From contig DPSD01000173.1 of assembly GCA_003538495.1 (NCBI GenBank), positions 1 through 8,025 on the forward strand: a stretch of 8,025 nt of DNA, read 5' to 3'. This stretch comes from Accumulibacter sp. GTDB lineage: Bacteria > Pseudomonadota > Gammaproteobacteria > Burkholderiales > Rhodocyclaceae. The notes beneath the pieces were generated by a model. The model saw only the letters and a list, made by a program, of their open reading frames with translations, was not told where the DNA came from and made no database searches. Shown one piece after another: positions 1 to 6,764 of this stretch (positions within the stretch are counted from its first letter, which is position 1; every line of letters begins with the position of its first letter). The position numbers were made by a program, and so were the translations under genes.

Positions 1-80
1 AAACAGCGAAGAAAAACCAGATCTATATCAAGCGATCGAAGAACACCCACCCCAAGAACATCCAGATTCACGCCGGCTGA
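1..80 (+). CDS. C-terminal tail of an unidentified protein (partial)
   Basis: All three + frames are open at the left edge. I favour the frame beginning at base 3 and ending at the TGA at 78-80, because about 20 of its 25 codons end in G or C, as real genes in this window do. The competing frame 2 has mostly A or T at third positions. The tail is lysine-rich and strongly basic (TAKKNQIYIKRSKN...) and ends IQIHAG. I do not recognise the family, and 25 residues are too few to assign a function. The gene body lies outside the window. Confidence 0.5.
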   Translation, partial: TAKKNQIYIKRSKNTHPKNIQIHAG

Positions 81-291
81 CGGCGACCGCTTTCAGGTTG
101 GCCGCGACAAAATGCCGCGACGCAGCAGTCTGCGGGCATACGGGACAGGTGTGACGCGGGTTCTGACCCTCCCCGTATACGCGAACCCACCACTATCAGC
201 CAGCGTCCTCAAGAACCAGTTACGTTGTGCCTTAACGCGTTTCGTTGATGTCGAAAATTCTTACAAGCGATGCCCAGCAAGGGCAATAGGT

Positions 292-320
292 TTGGCTAAC
301 ATTATGTTTATACGGATAAT
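292..320 (+). promoter_or_regulatory. Candidate sigma-70 promoter for the PEP-CTERM gene
   Basis: A -35-like TTGGCT (292-297, 4 of 6 consensus bases) is followed after exactly 17 bases by a -10-like GATAAT (315-320, 5 of 6). It sits in the AT-rich part of the spacer, about 100 bases before the start codon. Transcription would begin near 327. It abuts the sigma-54-like element, so only one may be real. Confidence 0.4.
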
Positions 321-328
321 GTTTTTGT

Positions 329-344
329 AGGCCTGAATTTTGCT
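329..344 (+). promoter_or_regulatory. Candidate sigma-54 (RpoN) promoter
   Basis: AGGCCTGAATTTTGCT matches 9 of the 12 defined positions of TGGCACGNNNNTTGCW. The two key dinucleotides, GG (330-331) and GC (342-343), are separated by exactly 10 bases as RpoN requires. The mismatches are at the first T and at the AC of the -24 box. Transcription would start near 355, giving a leader of about 70 bases. RpoN with the PrsK/PrsR two-component system is known to be associated with PEP-CTERM genes in some proteobacteria, which makes this site more plausible than its score alone. Confidence 0.4.
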
Positions 345-410
345 CGACTGCCTTTGACGCTCTTTCATCCACTGAAGATGAATCCGTCAATCCGCTCACC
401 TGATTCAACC

Positions 411-415
411 GGAGG
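411..415 (+). promoter_or_regulatory. Shine-Dalgarno of the PEP-CTERM gene
   Basis: GGAGG lies 7 bases before the ATG at 423. This fixes the start: an in-frame ATG 69 bases upstream (354) has no such site and would place 23 non-signal-like residues in front of a good signal peptide. Confidence 0.85.
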
Positions 416-422
416 ATACAAA

Positions 423-1433
423 ATGCCTATCAATAACAAGGTTTTCAATTTGTTGGCGGCGGTGGCTGTGTCGAGTGCTCTGGCCGGGACAGCCCAGGCC
501 ACGGTTTTCAGTGGCGACCTGTACTACACCTACTACACCGGCGGCGCCAACGTCTGGAAGATCGGCTTCAGTTACGACGACTCGACCAACGTCGCCGGTC
601 TCGGTGCCGCGACCCACATTGCCAGCACCCCTGGCGCCGACGGCATCATTTTTGCGCCCAACGGCAACCTCCTGATTGGTGGTCAGGGATCAGGCAGTGT
701 TTATGAGGTCACCACCGGGGGCGCACCCGTAGCCAGTCAGGCTACCGGGGCACCGAGTTACCACCTCACGCTCAACCCCAACAACCTTACCGTGTACACC
801 AGCGACTTCGGCGGCGCACTGAAGAAACTGAGTCTGCCCATCGGCAGCGGTGTCACGACTACCCCCATCCTGGGCGATGAAACCGGTGTGACGCAGGTGG
901 CGTTCGGGACTGGCGGGTCGGTGTTTTACGTTCAAGGCAGCCCCAACGGCTTCGGCAACCTGGGGACGATCGATCTGGGTACGGGCGTCACCACGCGCTT
1001 GCACTCGAGTGTGCAACCAGCGCACGGCCTGATCTACGACCCGTTTACCGGCCTCATGACGATGTTCGGGGCTGGCCGCACGGGCACCATGAGTGCAGTT
1101 GATGGCAGTGGCCTGCTGACCAGCGGATCGGTCTTCGGTGTCGGCGATTTCGATCAGGGCGCAGTCGATGGCTTCGGGCACGCGCTGGTGGCCGGATCAA
1201 GTGCCATCACCTTCATCGACTACAGCCTGTCGAACGACATTACCGATCCAGACTTCGTCTTCAACTTCTTTACCAGCGCCAATGGCATCAGTTTCAGTGG
1301 CATCGACGATGTGGCGCCCCTCGTTGGGCCGGGTTCGAATCCCAATCCGACCCCTGAACCGGCTTCGCTGGCGCTTCTGGGACTTGGACTTGCCGGGCTG
1401 GCCGGGTTTCGCCGGCGGAAGAGCGCGCGCTAG
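423..1433 (+). CDS. PEP-CTERM sorted secreted protein with beta-propeller-like repeats
   Basis: This is a 336-residue exported protein. A signal peptide (basic MPINNK, hydrophobic 8-22) has a likely cleavage after AQA at 26. The C-terminus is a textbook PEP-CTERM signal: PEP at 311-313, a hydrophobic segment about 314-329 rich in Leu, Gly and Ala, then RRRK at 330-333. Such signals are processed by an exosortase (EpsH/XrtA type), and the proteins are commonly linked to exopolysaccharide or floc formation. The exosortase itself is not in the window. Between the two signals, similar units of about 43 residues start near 71, 111, 155, 199, 242 and 286, each with a pattern like G-hydrophobic-x-P-x-G-hydrophobic. 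This suggests a six-bladed NHL/SMP-30-like propeller, closed by N-terminal strands at 29-52. There are no cysteines and no obvious catalytic residues. The export and sorting call is firm; the propeller is inference and the ligand is unknown. Confidence 0.92.
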   Translation: MPINNKVFNLLAAVAVSSALAGTAQATVFSGDLYYTYYTGGANVWKIGFSYDDSTNVAGLGAATHIASTPGADGIIFAPNGNLLIGGQGSGSVYEVTTGGAPVASQATGAPSYHLTLNPNNLTVYTSDFGGALKKLSLPIGSGVTTTPILGDETGVTQVAFGTGGSVFYVQGSPNGFGNLGTIDLGTGVTTRLHSSVQPAHGLIYDPFTGLMTMFGAGRTGTMSAVDGSGLLTSGSVFGVGDFDQGAVDGFGHALVAGSSAITFIDYSLSNDITDPDFVFNFFTSANGISFSGIDDVAPLVGPGSNPNPTPEPASLALLGLGLAGLAGFRRRKSAR

Positions 1434-1441
1434 TGCGTAAC

Positions 1442-1467
1442 GCAGGCGCCAGACTCCTGGCGCCTGC
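1442..1467 (+). terminator. Hairpin terminator after the PEP-CTERM gene
   Basis: A perfect 11-bp stem (GCAGGCGCCAG with CTGGCGCCTGC) closes a 4-base loop (ACTC), starting 8 bases after the stop codon. There is no T-run after it on either strand, so it is not a classical intrinsic terminator. It could still stop transcription or protect the 3' end of the message. Confidence 0.65.
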
Positions 1468-1597
1468 ATCCGTTCCCGCTCGCTCATCTCGGTCAAATCG
1501 TTTCCCGCAATGCAGGAGAGACGGTTACCAGGGTTGCCCGCGAGCATCTCCGGAACAGCCGACCCGGGCGGCCGGCCCTGATCCCGACCTGACCGCA

Positions 1598-1616
1598 TCG
1601 GGGCGGCTATCCCCGA
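1598..1616 (-). terminator. Possible weak hairpin downstream of the oxygenase gene
   Basis: TCGGGG (1598-1603) and CCCCGA (1611-1616) form a 6-bp stem with a 7-base loop, about 20 bases beyond the stop of the - strand gene. A second CCCGA at 1583-1587 could pair with the same TCGGG instead. No T-run follows on the - strand. A short GC-rich stem like this could occur by chance here. Confidence 0.25.
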
Positions 1617-1636
1617 GGGCGCACCGTGTTCGGCGG

Positions 1637-4033
1637 TCAGATCTTCGCGGACGAGGTCAATCGTGCCCTGTTCGCGAGATCTGCCTTGCGCTGCGCCAGT
1701 CGCCGCTCGAAGCTGGCCTGATTCTTGGTGCACACCAGCGCGTGCGGGCTGCCGCGGCGCTCGGTGGCCTGATCGACATCGCAAGGATGGCGGCGAATCG
1801 AGTCTTCGACGTGGCTGCGGTGCGCTTGTGCGGCCTTGAAAACCCAGGTCTTGCGAAGCGGGTCGGCCAGGAAGGCGGCGAGGTCGGCGCAATATTTGCA
1901 CTCGCAGGCGATTTGGCTGGCGCGGGTGAAGTCCGCCGGGGCAGTGAGCGCTTCGGCGATGCGTTGGTCGAGGTGGTCGACCACGACGGCCTTGAGACGT
2001 CGGGTTGGTGCCCAGTCGCGGACAGCGCCGGCGTGTTCGGCCAGGCGCAAGGCGGCGGGAACGAGGATGGCGTCGGCAGCATAGGTTTCGGGCCAGGCCA
2101 ACAGGTGGTCCACGGCGCGTTCGCCCGGCGCGAGGTCGCCAAGACGCCACAGCGCTGTCAGCAGATCGACGACCAGTGCCGGCGTCACCCGCGTGGGCCG
2201 TTGCCAGCCTTCCGGCTTGGGCGCGAGCGCCGGATCGCCCGGGAGAGCGGCGAGCAGCGCAGCCGCAGCCGGCTGCAAGAGTGCGCCACAGGCGCCGGCA
2301 GCGGCAACGCCTGCAGAGGAAGGCGGGATCTCAGCAGCGGGGTCGGCAGCCAGGCGGGCAGAGAAGCGTTCGAGCAGCTCGGCGCAGCCGTTGGCTTCCT
2401 GCCGGGTGTTTCGGGTGATGATGCGTTCGAGCAACTCGGCCGCCTGCTTTGGCGGCAGCAGCATGGCGGCGTCGACCAGTGCCTCGTTGTCATCGCTGCG
2501 GTAGTGGCCGTTGGCGGAGACTTTGGCCATGAACGAGGCGATGTTGTCCGTGTCGTGCAACTGGCACAAGCTGGCGACCATTCTGGCCGCTTGGCCCGGG
2601 GCAGTGGTGGGCGGCCAGACCGGCGCCGGCCAATGGCCACCATCGCCGGTTCGGTCGATCAGCAGGCCGGCGAGCCGGTGCGCTTCCTCCCAGAGTGGCG
2701 AGCCGAGGTCCTCGTTGTTTGCGGCCCAGCACTTGGCCAATCCTTCCAGGTAGGCCAGGCCGATCTCCCGGCCCGCTCCGACGATCACGTTGAGCTTCCT
2801 GGCGCGCGGCCAGAGAACGAGAGCGGCGCGGCGATAGCTGCGCTCGAAGGTGGCACCTTCGTTACCGGTGGCTTCGAAAAAGAGCTGCTCGTCGGGCTCC
2901 TCGTCGTCCATGGCATCCGGTGGGCAGAGTTCGTCCTCCTTGAAGGGCAACGCGCTCAGCGCTGGCCGGCTGCCGTCGGGTGTTTGCCAGTCTGACAGCG
3001 TCAGCGAGCGCTCGTAGACCTCGCCGATCTCGAAGTCCTCGTCGCGGTCGTCGGCTGGCGAATAGCGCCTCCGTGAGCTTGCATAAGAGTAGGAATGCTC
3101 GGCGCTGCCGCTCTCTTCGATGGCAACGAAAGCCAGGTGGACTTCGCAGTCGGCCAACTTGGCAGCCGCCACCAGCACGGTGGCGACGGCGGCGTCGGCG
3201 TTCTTCAGCCGGGTGAAGCCGATCTCCGCCGGCGTGTAAGCGTGCTCCAGCGGATAGATCAGTTTCCCGGGACAGTCACCTGGCGCGTCGCTTTCTGTTG
3301 CCGCCAGCTCGGCGGCCCAACGGCGAAGCAAGCCGGTCAGGCGCTGCTCTTCAGTGTCGTACGCCGGCGGCTCGGGCAGTTTGCCCGGACCCTGACGAAT
3401 CAGGTTGTAGATCAGCGCCAGCCGACAGCCGGAGCTGATCGGCCGGACTTCGTGCCAGCAGTCGGCGTAGAAAGCGGCGAAGGCCACTTCCGCGCTGTCC
3501 TGGGTGGAGAGGTCGAGGCAGACCTCGCGGTCGCGATGACGGATCACCAGTTCGCCGCCGGTGTAGATCGACGGCAAAACGACGACCAGGGTGGCGAACA
3601 TCCCTGGCGCTTTTTCGGTGTCGCGATGGCGGACGAAGAAGCTGCCGGTATCGTAGATCAGCATCTTGTAGAGCTCGGCCGAGACGGCTTCGTTCACCCC
3701 CAGGCCGGCGGCGCTGCGGGCAACGATGGCCGCCAGGCTCTGTGGCCAGTGCCGACCGCCGATGTGGACGCGGTCGGCGCCGATCTGCCAGGTCCGCCGG
3801 ACATCGGTATCGATCAGGGTCTCGCTGCCGCGACCATAGGGGGCGGGTTCGGCGACAGCGACCAGTTGTTCGGCCTGCGTCGGCAATAGCGGCAATGAAA
3901 TGGTGCCGACTCCCGCCACTTCGAGCTGCGGCGGGAAAATGTCGCTGCGGCCCGTGGCGTGGAAATCACCTGGGCGCTGGACGGTTTGCAGGATACTGGC
4001 GAGATCGCGGGTGGTCGTTGGCATTGGTTTCAT
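1637..4033 (-). CDS. 2-oxoglutarate/Fe(II) oxygenase-domain protein with a long C-terminal region
   Basis: This is a 798-residue protein (795 if the ATG at 4024 is used). The N-terminal third carries the prolyl-4-hydroxylase-type signature: a lead-in YKMLIYDTGSFFVRHRD, iron ligands H136 and D138 (HxD) and H194 (DCWHEV), and R204 (GCRLAL) to bind 2-oxoglutarate. All catalytic residues are present, so an active dioxygenase is likely; the substrate is unknown. An acidic stretch follows (about 366-386), then a segment with YRRAALVLWPR (400-410), a helical alanine/leucine-rich region (about 480-700), a CECKYC motif (710-715) and a conserved-looking end (SPHALVCTKNQASFERR, 762-778). The protein is far longer than single-domain prolyl hydroxylases (about 200-300 residues). 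From memory, similar large proteins occur in fungi and other bacteria. The frame stays open upstream to 4243, but those residues look non-coding and have no good ribosome binding site. Neither start at 4033 nor 4024 has a clear Shine-Dalgarno, so the start is uncertain. No signal peptide; probably cytoplasmic. Confidence 0.88.
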   Translation of the reverse strand: MKPMPTTTRDLASILQTVQRPGDFHATGRSDIFPPQLEVAGVGTISLPLLPTQAEQLVAVAEPAPYGRGSETLIDTDVRRTWQIGADRVHIGGRHWPQSLAAIVARSAAGLGVNEAVSAELYKMLIYDTGSFFVRHRDTEKAPGMFATLVVVLPSIYTGGELVIRHRDREVCLDLSTQDSAEVAFAAFYADCWHEVRPISSGCRLALIYNLIRQGPGKLPEPPAYDTEEQRLTGLLRRWAAELAATESDAPGDCPGKLIYPLEHAYTPAEIGFTRLKNADAAVATVLVAAAKLADCEVHLAFVAIEESGSAEHSYSYASSRRRYSPADDRDEDFEIGEVYERSLTLSDWQTPDGSRPALSALPFKEDELCPPDAMDDEEPDEQLFFEATGNEGATFERSYRRAALVLWPRARKLNVIVGAGREIGLAYLEGLAKCWAANNEDLGSPLWEEAHRLAGLLIDRTGDGGHWPAPVWPPTTAPGQAARMVASLCQLHDTDNIASFMAKVSANGHYRSDDNEALVDAAMLLPPKQAAELLERIITRNTRQEANGCAELLERFSARLAADPAAEIPPSSAGVAAAGACGALLQPAAAALLAALPGDPALAPKPEGWQRPTRVTPALVVDLLTALWRLGDLAPGERAVDHLLAWPETYAADAILVPAALRLAEHAGAVRDWAPTRRLKAVVVDHLDQRIAEALTAPADFTRASQIACECKYCADLAAFLADPLRKTWVFKAAQAHRSHVEDSIRRHPCDVDQATERRGSPHALVCTKNQASFERRLAQRKADLANRARLTSSAKI

Positions 4034-4242
4034 TCGCGGTTGAGGGGTGTAACGTGGGCCCAGCTTGCTGCCGCCGGCGTGTGACGGGCGCCTTGCTGGT
4101 CGGCCGTCTCCCGAGGACGAACTATAGTCGATCCGACCACCAGGCAGAATGGCCGAGCAAGCGCACGCGGCCAGCCCACACCGATCCAGTGGCAGCGCAT
4201 CACGCTTTCCTCCGCCGGGTTTTTCGTGCCACGATTGCGTCA
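4034..4242. other. Divergent spacer between the oxygenase and MFS genes
   Basis: These 209 bases must hold the promoters of both flanking genes. The only distinctive element is the perfect palindrome ACTATAGT (4121-4128), which reads as a -10-like TATAGT on both strands. I could find no matching -35 at a good distance on either strand. No Shine-Dalgarno is visible before either start codon. Confidence 0.35.
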
Positions 4243-5430
4243 ATGACGACCGTGCCTTCTCTTCAAAATACCCGCGCTGCCTGGCTGCTGGCAGGGGTGG
4301 AGCTCTTCTTCTCGCTGAGTTGGGTGGTTTACGTCATCTTTCTGCCCGAACTCCTGGCACGCGGTGGCATCGACAAGCGTTATCTGCCGTGGATTCTTGC
4401 CGCCGACCAGTTGATCTTTGCGCTTGCCGACTGGTCGGTCGGGGTCGCGGTTGACCGGGCGCGTTCGGCGCTGCGCGCGATCGGGCCGACGCTGGTGCTG
4501 CTCTCGGCAGTCTCGGCGGTCGCGATGCTGCTGCTGCCCTGGCTGGCGGCGACGCCGACGCTCCTGCTGCTGGCGACCGCCGTCTGGGTGGCGACCTCGT
4601 CGGCCTTGCGCGCGCCGCCGTACGTGCTGCTCTCGCGCTGCGCGGGGCGCTCGCCGCTGCCTCGTCTGGCCGGCATCCAGCTGCTTGGGCTGGCGGTGGC
4701 GTCGGCGCTGGCGCCTTACCTGGCGATCGTTCTCAAGGGCGTCGATCCGTCACTGCCTTTCGCGTTCAGTGCGCTGGCGGTCGGCGTCTCGGCGCTGGCG
4801 CTGGTCCGGGTCGAACGTGGCTTGCCGGCCAGCGAGCAGCCGCTGCCCACGGCTCGGGTGGCGGCAAAGAAGCCTGGCGAGCCGGCGCGGGCCGCCTGGG
4901 CTTTGCTGCTGTTGCTCGCTTTGCTGCTTGCCTTCGGGCAGCAGGTCCATACGGCGATCAATTCGGCGACGCAGTTCAAGCGGCTGGCCGATCCGGCCTT
5001 GCTGCCCTGGCTGCTGCCGGTCTTCTGGGTCGGCTTCAGTTTCGGCCTGCTGGCGGTCGGTCGCGTGGTTGGGACCCGCGGCGAGTTGCCCGTTCTGAAG
5101 CTGGCGTGCGCGCTTGGGGCGCTGGCGCTCGCCGGCGCGGCGTTCGCCGCGTCGCTGGCCGCCCTCGTGGTGAGCCAGATTGTCGCCGGCGTTTTCTGGG
5201 CCTTCATCCTTTGTGCGTCGATCGGCCTGGCTGGCGAGCGCGGCCATCCGCTGCAGACCGGCCGCAACACCGGCGCCTTGATGGCGGTACTGGCGGTGGC
5301 GACGTTTTCGCGCTTCGGCCTGGCGGCCTCGGGTGGCGCGGCGGCTAGCGGCGCTGCTCTGCTTGACGCGTTGCCGGTCGCCTTGTGGTGCGCTGCGGCG
5401 CTCTTGCTGCGGCCGTTGCGGTCCGCCTAA
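4243..5430 (+). CDS. MFS transporter
   Basis: This is a 395-residue, very hydrophobic inner-membrane protein of the usual length for a 12-helix major facilitator. Helices lie at roughly 13-36, 48-70, 81-102, 104-128, 141-163, 170-188, 216-236, 252-274, 284-305, 307-329, 341-362 and 370-389. A hydrophilic loop at about 190-215 divides the two halves. The segment ADWSVGVAVDRARSALRAIGP (62-82) resembles the family's motif A (G-x-x-x-D-R-x-G-R-R) between helices 2 and 3, in degenerate form. The substrate cannot be told. The frame is open 501 bases further upstream, antisense to the oxygenase gene, but those residues are arginine-rich and non-membrane. The ATG at 4243 is the first start giving a sensible N-terminus, although no Shine-Dalgarno precedes it. 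The gene converges on NnrS with a 39-base gap. Confidence 0.85.
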   Translation: MTTVPSLQNTRAAWLLAGVELFFSLSWVVYVIFLPELLARGGIDKRYLPWILAADQLIFALADWSVGVAVDRARSALRAIGPTLVLLSAVSAVAMLLLPWLAATPTLLLLATAVWVATSSALRAPPYVLLSRCAGRSPLPRLAGIQLLGLAVASALAPYLAIVLKGVDPSLPFAFSALAVGVSALALVRVERGLPASEQPLPTARVAAKKPGEPARAAWALLLLLALLLAFGQQVHTAINSATQFKRLADPALLPWLLPVFWVGFSFGLLAVGRVVGTRGELPVLKLACALGALALAGAAFAASLAALVVSQIVAGVFWAFILCASIGLAGERGHPLQTGRNTGALMAVLAVATFSRFGLAASGGAAASGAALLDALPVALWCAAALLLRPLRSA

Positions 5431-5469
5431 CGTCGGCCAGAGGTGGAGCGGAAGCGGGGTTGGCCTGGC

Positions 5470-6630
5470 TCAGTGTTCCCTGCCGTCGACCCGTGCTTGC
5501 AGAAGGTACGGGATATAGCGCCAGGCGAGGATCGAAAAAGAGACGAACCAACTCGCCGCAGCCAGGCTGATCCAGTGCAGGTAGCCGGCCGGGTCTATCT
5601 GCGGCACGACGATGCGGATCACGAAACCGGCAATCATGATCCACAGCACGGTCTTGTCGAGGCGATCGAAAACGACCTTTCTGCCAGTGTGCCCGTTCAC
5701 GATGCGGATCAGCATCGCCGGGATGATCAAGCCCATGGCGCCGAAGGTGAACACGTGCATCGGCACCGAGCCGATCCACCCCGGCTGCACGAGGTAGTCG
5801 ATGAATTGCAGCAGCAATTGCGCGACGATCGCCAGGTAGCCCAGGTACATGATCCCGATGTCCAGCCGGCGCAGCGCGAGTTGTGGCTTCCAATAGACGA
5901 AGCGGCCGACCAGCAGCAGCCCCAGCAGCAGGCCGATCCACGCGGCGACCGCTACCGGCAGCAGGCTGGCGACCACCAGCAGCAGCGCCAGCAGCTTGAT
6001 GCCGGTGTCCAGTAGCGCATTACGCAGGATGGTGGCCTGCATCGCGTTCTTCATGAACTGGGTCAGCGTTCGTTCGAGCATGACCAGAAATGCGACCCGG
6101 AAAAGTCCCATGGTCATGCTCGCGCCGGCCTGAAAATGACCGTCGCTGAGCAGCAGGTTCTTGGCGACCAGGAACAGCGGCAGAATGATCAGGAAGAAGT
6201 AGTTGTCACGGAAGGAATCGCTCTGGCGGTGGCGAATCAGCGACCACAGCAGCATCGCGACAATCGAAGCCAGGAAGAGATTGCTGGAGAGACGAAAGAC
6301 AAGCGGCGGCAGGGCGCCTGCAAACCACATGCCGGCGCGTTCGAGCAGCCAGGCGCCGACCAGCAGGATCAGGGCGACGCCGTGGTAGCCGCGGATCTTC
6401 ACCCAGTTCTTGGTCGAGGTCAGCAGGAAGCCGCCCATCACCGCCCAGCCGAAGCCGAAGAACATTTCATGGGCGTGCCACTGGGTCGGCGAGAACGGCG
6501 CCGGCGGCGGCGTCAGCGTGCCCGAGAAAAACAGCGCCCACAGTACCGGCAGGGCGAGTCCGGACAGGCAGGCCAGAGCAAAGAAGGGTCTGAAGCCGAC
6601 CAGCCATAGGGGTTGGGTCGAAAATTGCAT
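5470..6630 (-). CDS. nnrS: NnrS family membrane protein
   Basis: This 386-residue multi-pass membrane protein belongs to the NnrS family, haem- and copper-containing proteins associated with nitric oxide metabolism and resistance to nitrosative stress. Family marks are GFRPFF (12-17) before the first helix, WHAHEM (51-56) followed by a GGFLLTSTKNW segment, and near the C-terminus VPMHVFTFGAMG (about 290-301) with GHTGR (313-317). The histidines in these motifs (52, 54, 292, 314) are the likely metal or haem ligands. An upstream in-frame ATG at 6681 would add 17 residues (MADPALGPRT...). Neither start has a strong Shine-Dalgarno; I chose 6630 because it leaves a short lead before GFRPFF. No nitrite or nitric oxide reductase gene is in the window. 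The gene lies 134 bases downstream of rluA on the same strand, so co-transcription is possible but not clear. No FNR/DNR-type TTGAT-N4-ATCAA box is visible upstream. Confidence 0.88.
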   Translation of the reverse strand: MQFSTQPLWLVGFRPFFALACLSGLALPVLWALFFSGTLTPPPAPFSPTQWHAHEMFFGFGWAVMGGFLLTSTKNWVKIRGYHGVALILLVGAWLLERAGMWFAGALPPLVFRLSSNLFLASIVAMLLWSLIRHRQSDSFRDNYFFLIILPLFLVAKNLLLSDGHFQAGASMTMGLFRVAFLVMLERTLTQFMKNAMQATILRNALLDTGIKLLALLLVVASLLPVAVAAWIGLLLGLLLVGRFVYWKPQLALRRLDIGIMYLGYLAIVAQLLLQFIDYLVQPGWIGSVPMHVFTFGAMGLIIPAMLIRIVNGHTGRKVVFDRLDKTVLWIMIAGFVIRIVVPQIDPAGYLHWISLAAASWFVSFSILAWRYIPYLLQARVDGREH

Positions 6631-6764
6631 GTTCAGCAGCCTGGTTGAAGGGGTTCGTGGACCAAGGGCGGGATCTGCCATGGTAGCCGGTGCTCATTGG
6701 TACATTGTGAAGCTGTACGGTGCCCGTCGGCGATTCTCGCGCAGGGGGGGCGCCTGGCTTTGAT

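Larger units (their letters stand above)
81..422. other. Intergenic region upstream of the PEP-CTERM gene
   Basis: This 342-base stretch shows no convincing gene. Its right half (about 215-345) is clearly richer in A and T than the rest of the window. It contains three inverted repeats: ATACGGG at 138-144 with CCCGTAT at 172-178, GGGTTC at 158-163 with GAACCC at 183-188, and TTTCG-N7-CGAAA at 240-256. It also holds two promoter candidates at 292-344 and a Shine-Dalgarno at 411-415. An open frame from 112 to 330 gives an arginine-rich, unlikely peptide with no ribosome binding site, and I discount it. Confidence 0.6.

Noticed and set aside
112..330. A 72-codon + strand open frame before the PEP-CTERM gene
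   Set aside because: It has no Shine-Dalgarno, mixed codon usage and an unlikely composition, and it overlaps the promoter candidates.
1510..1581. A 23-codon + strand open frame (MQERRLPGL...) in the gap after the PEP-CTERM gene
   Set aside because: There is no Shine-Dalgarno ahead of its ATG and no sign of conservation that I can judge; length and composition fit chance.
1433..2995. A 520-codon + strand open frame opposite the oxygenase gene
   Set aside because: It is a shadow of the - strand gene. The opposite strand encodes a protein with all catalytic residues of a known family, while this frame gives a glycine/arginine-rich sequence with no recognisable domain. Long antisense open frames are expected in GC-rich coding DNA.
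3095..3889. A 264-codon + strand open frame inside the oxygenase gene
   Set aside because: It is antisense to the conserved catalytic domain, has no ribosome binding site and no family resemblance.
4034..4243. N-terminal extension of the oxygenase to the ATG at 4243
   Set aside because: The 70 extra residues look like translated non-coding DNA, no ribosome binding site supports that start, and it would overlap the MFS start codon.
5443..6015. A 190-codon + strand open frame opposite NnrS, rich in Gln, Asp and Arg
   Set aside because: The composition is the typical mirror of a hydrophobic membrane protein read from the other strand; NnrS motifs are clear on the - strand.
6699..6718. GTAC-N11-GTAC in the rluA/nnrS gap as a regulator site
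   Set aside because: GTAC is self-complementary, so two copies always look like a dyad; it does not match FNR, DNR or NsrR patterns that I know.
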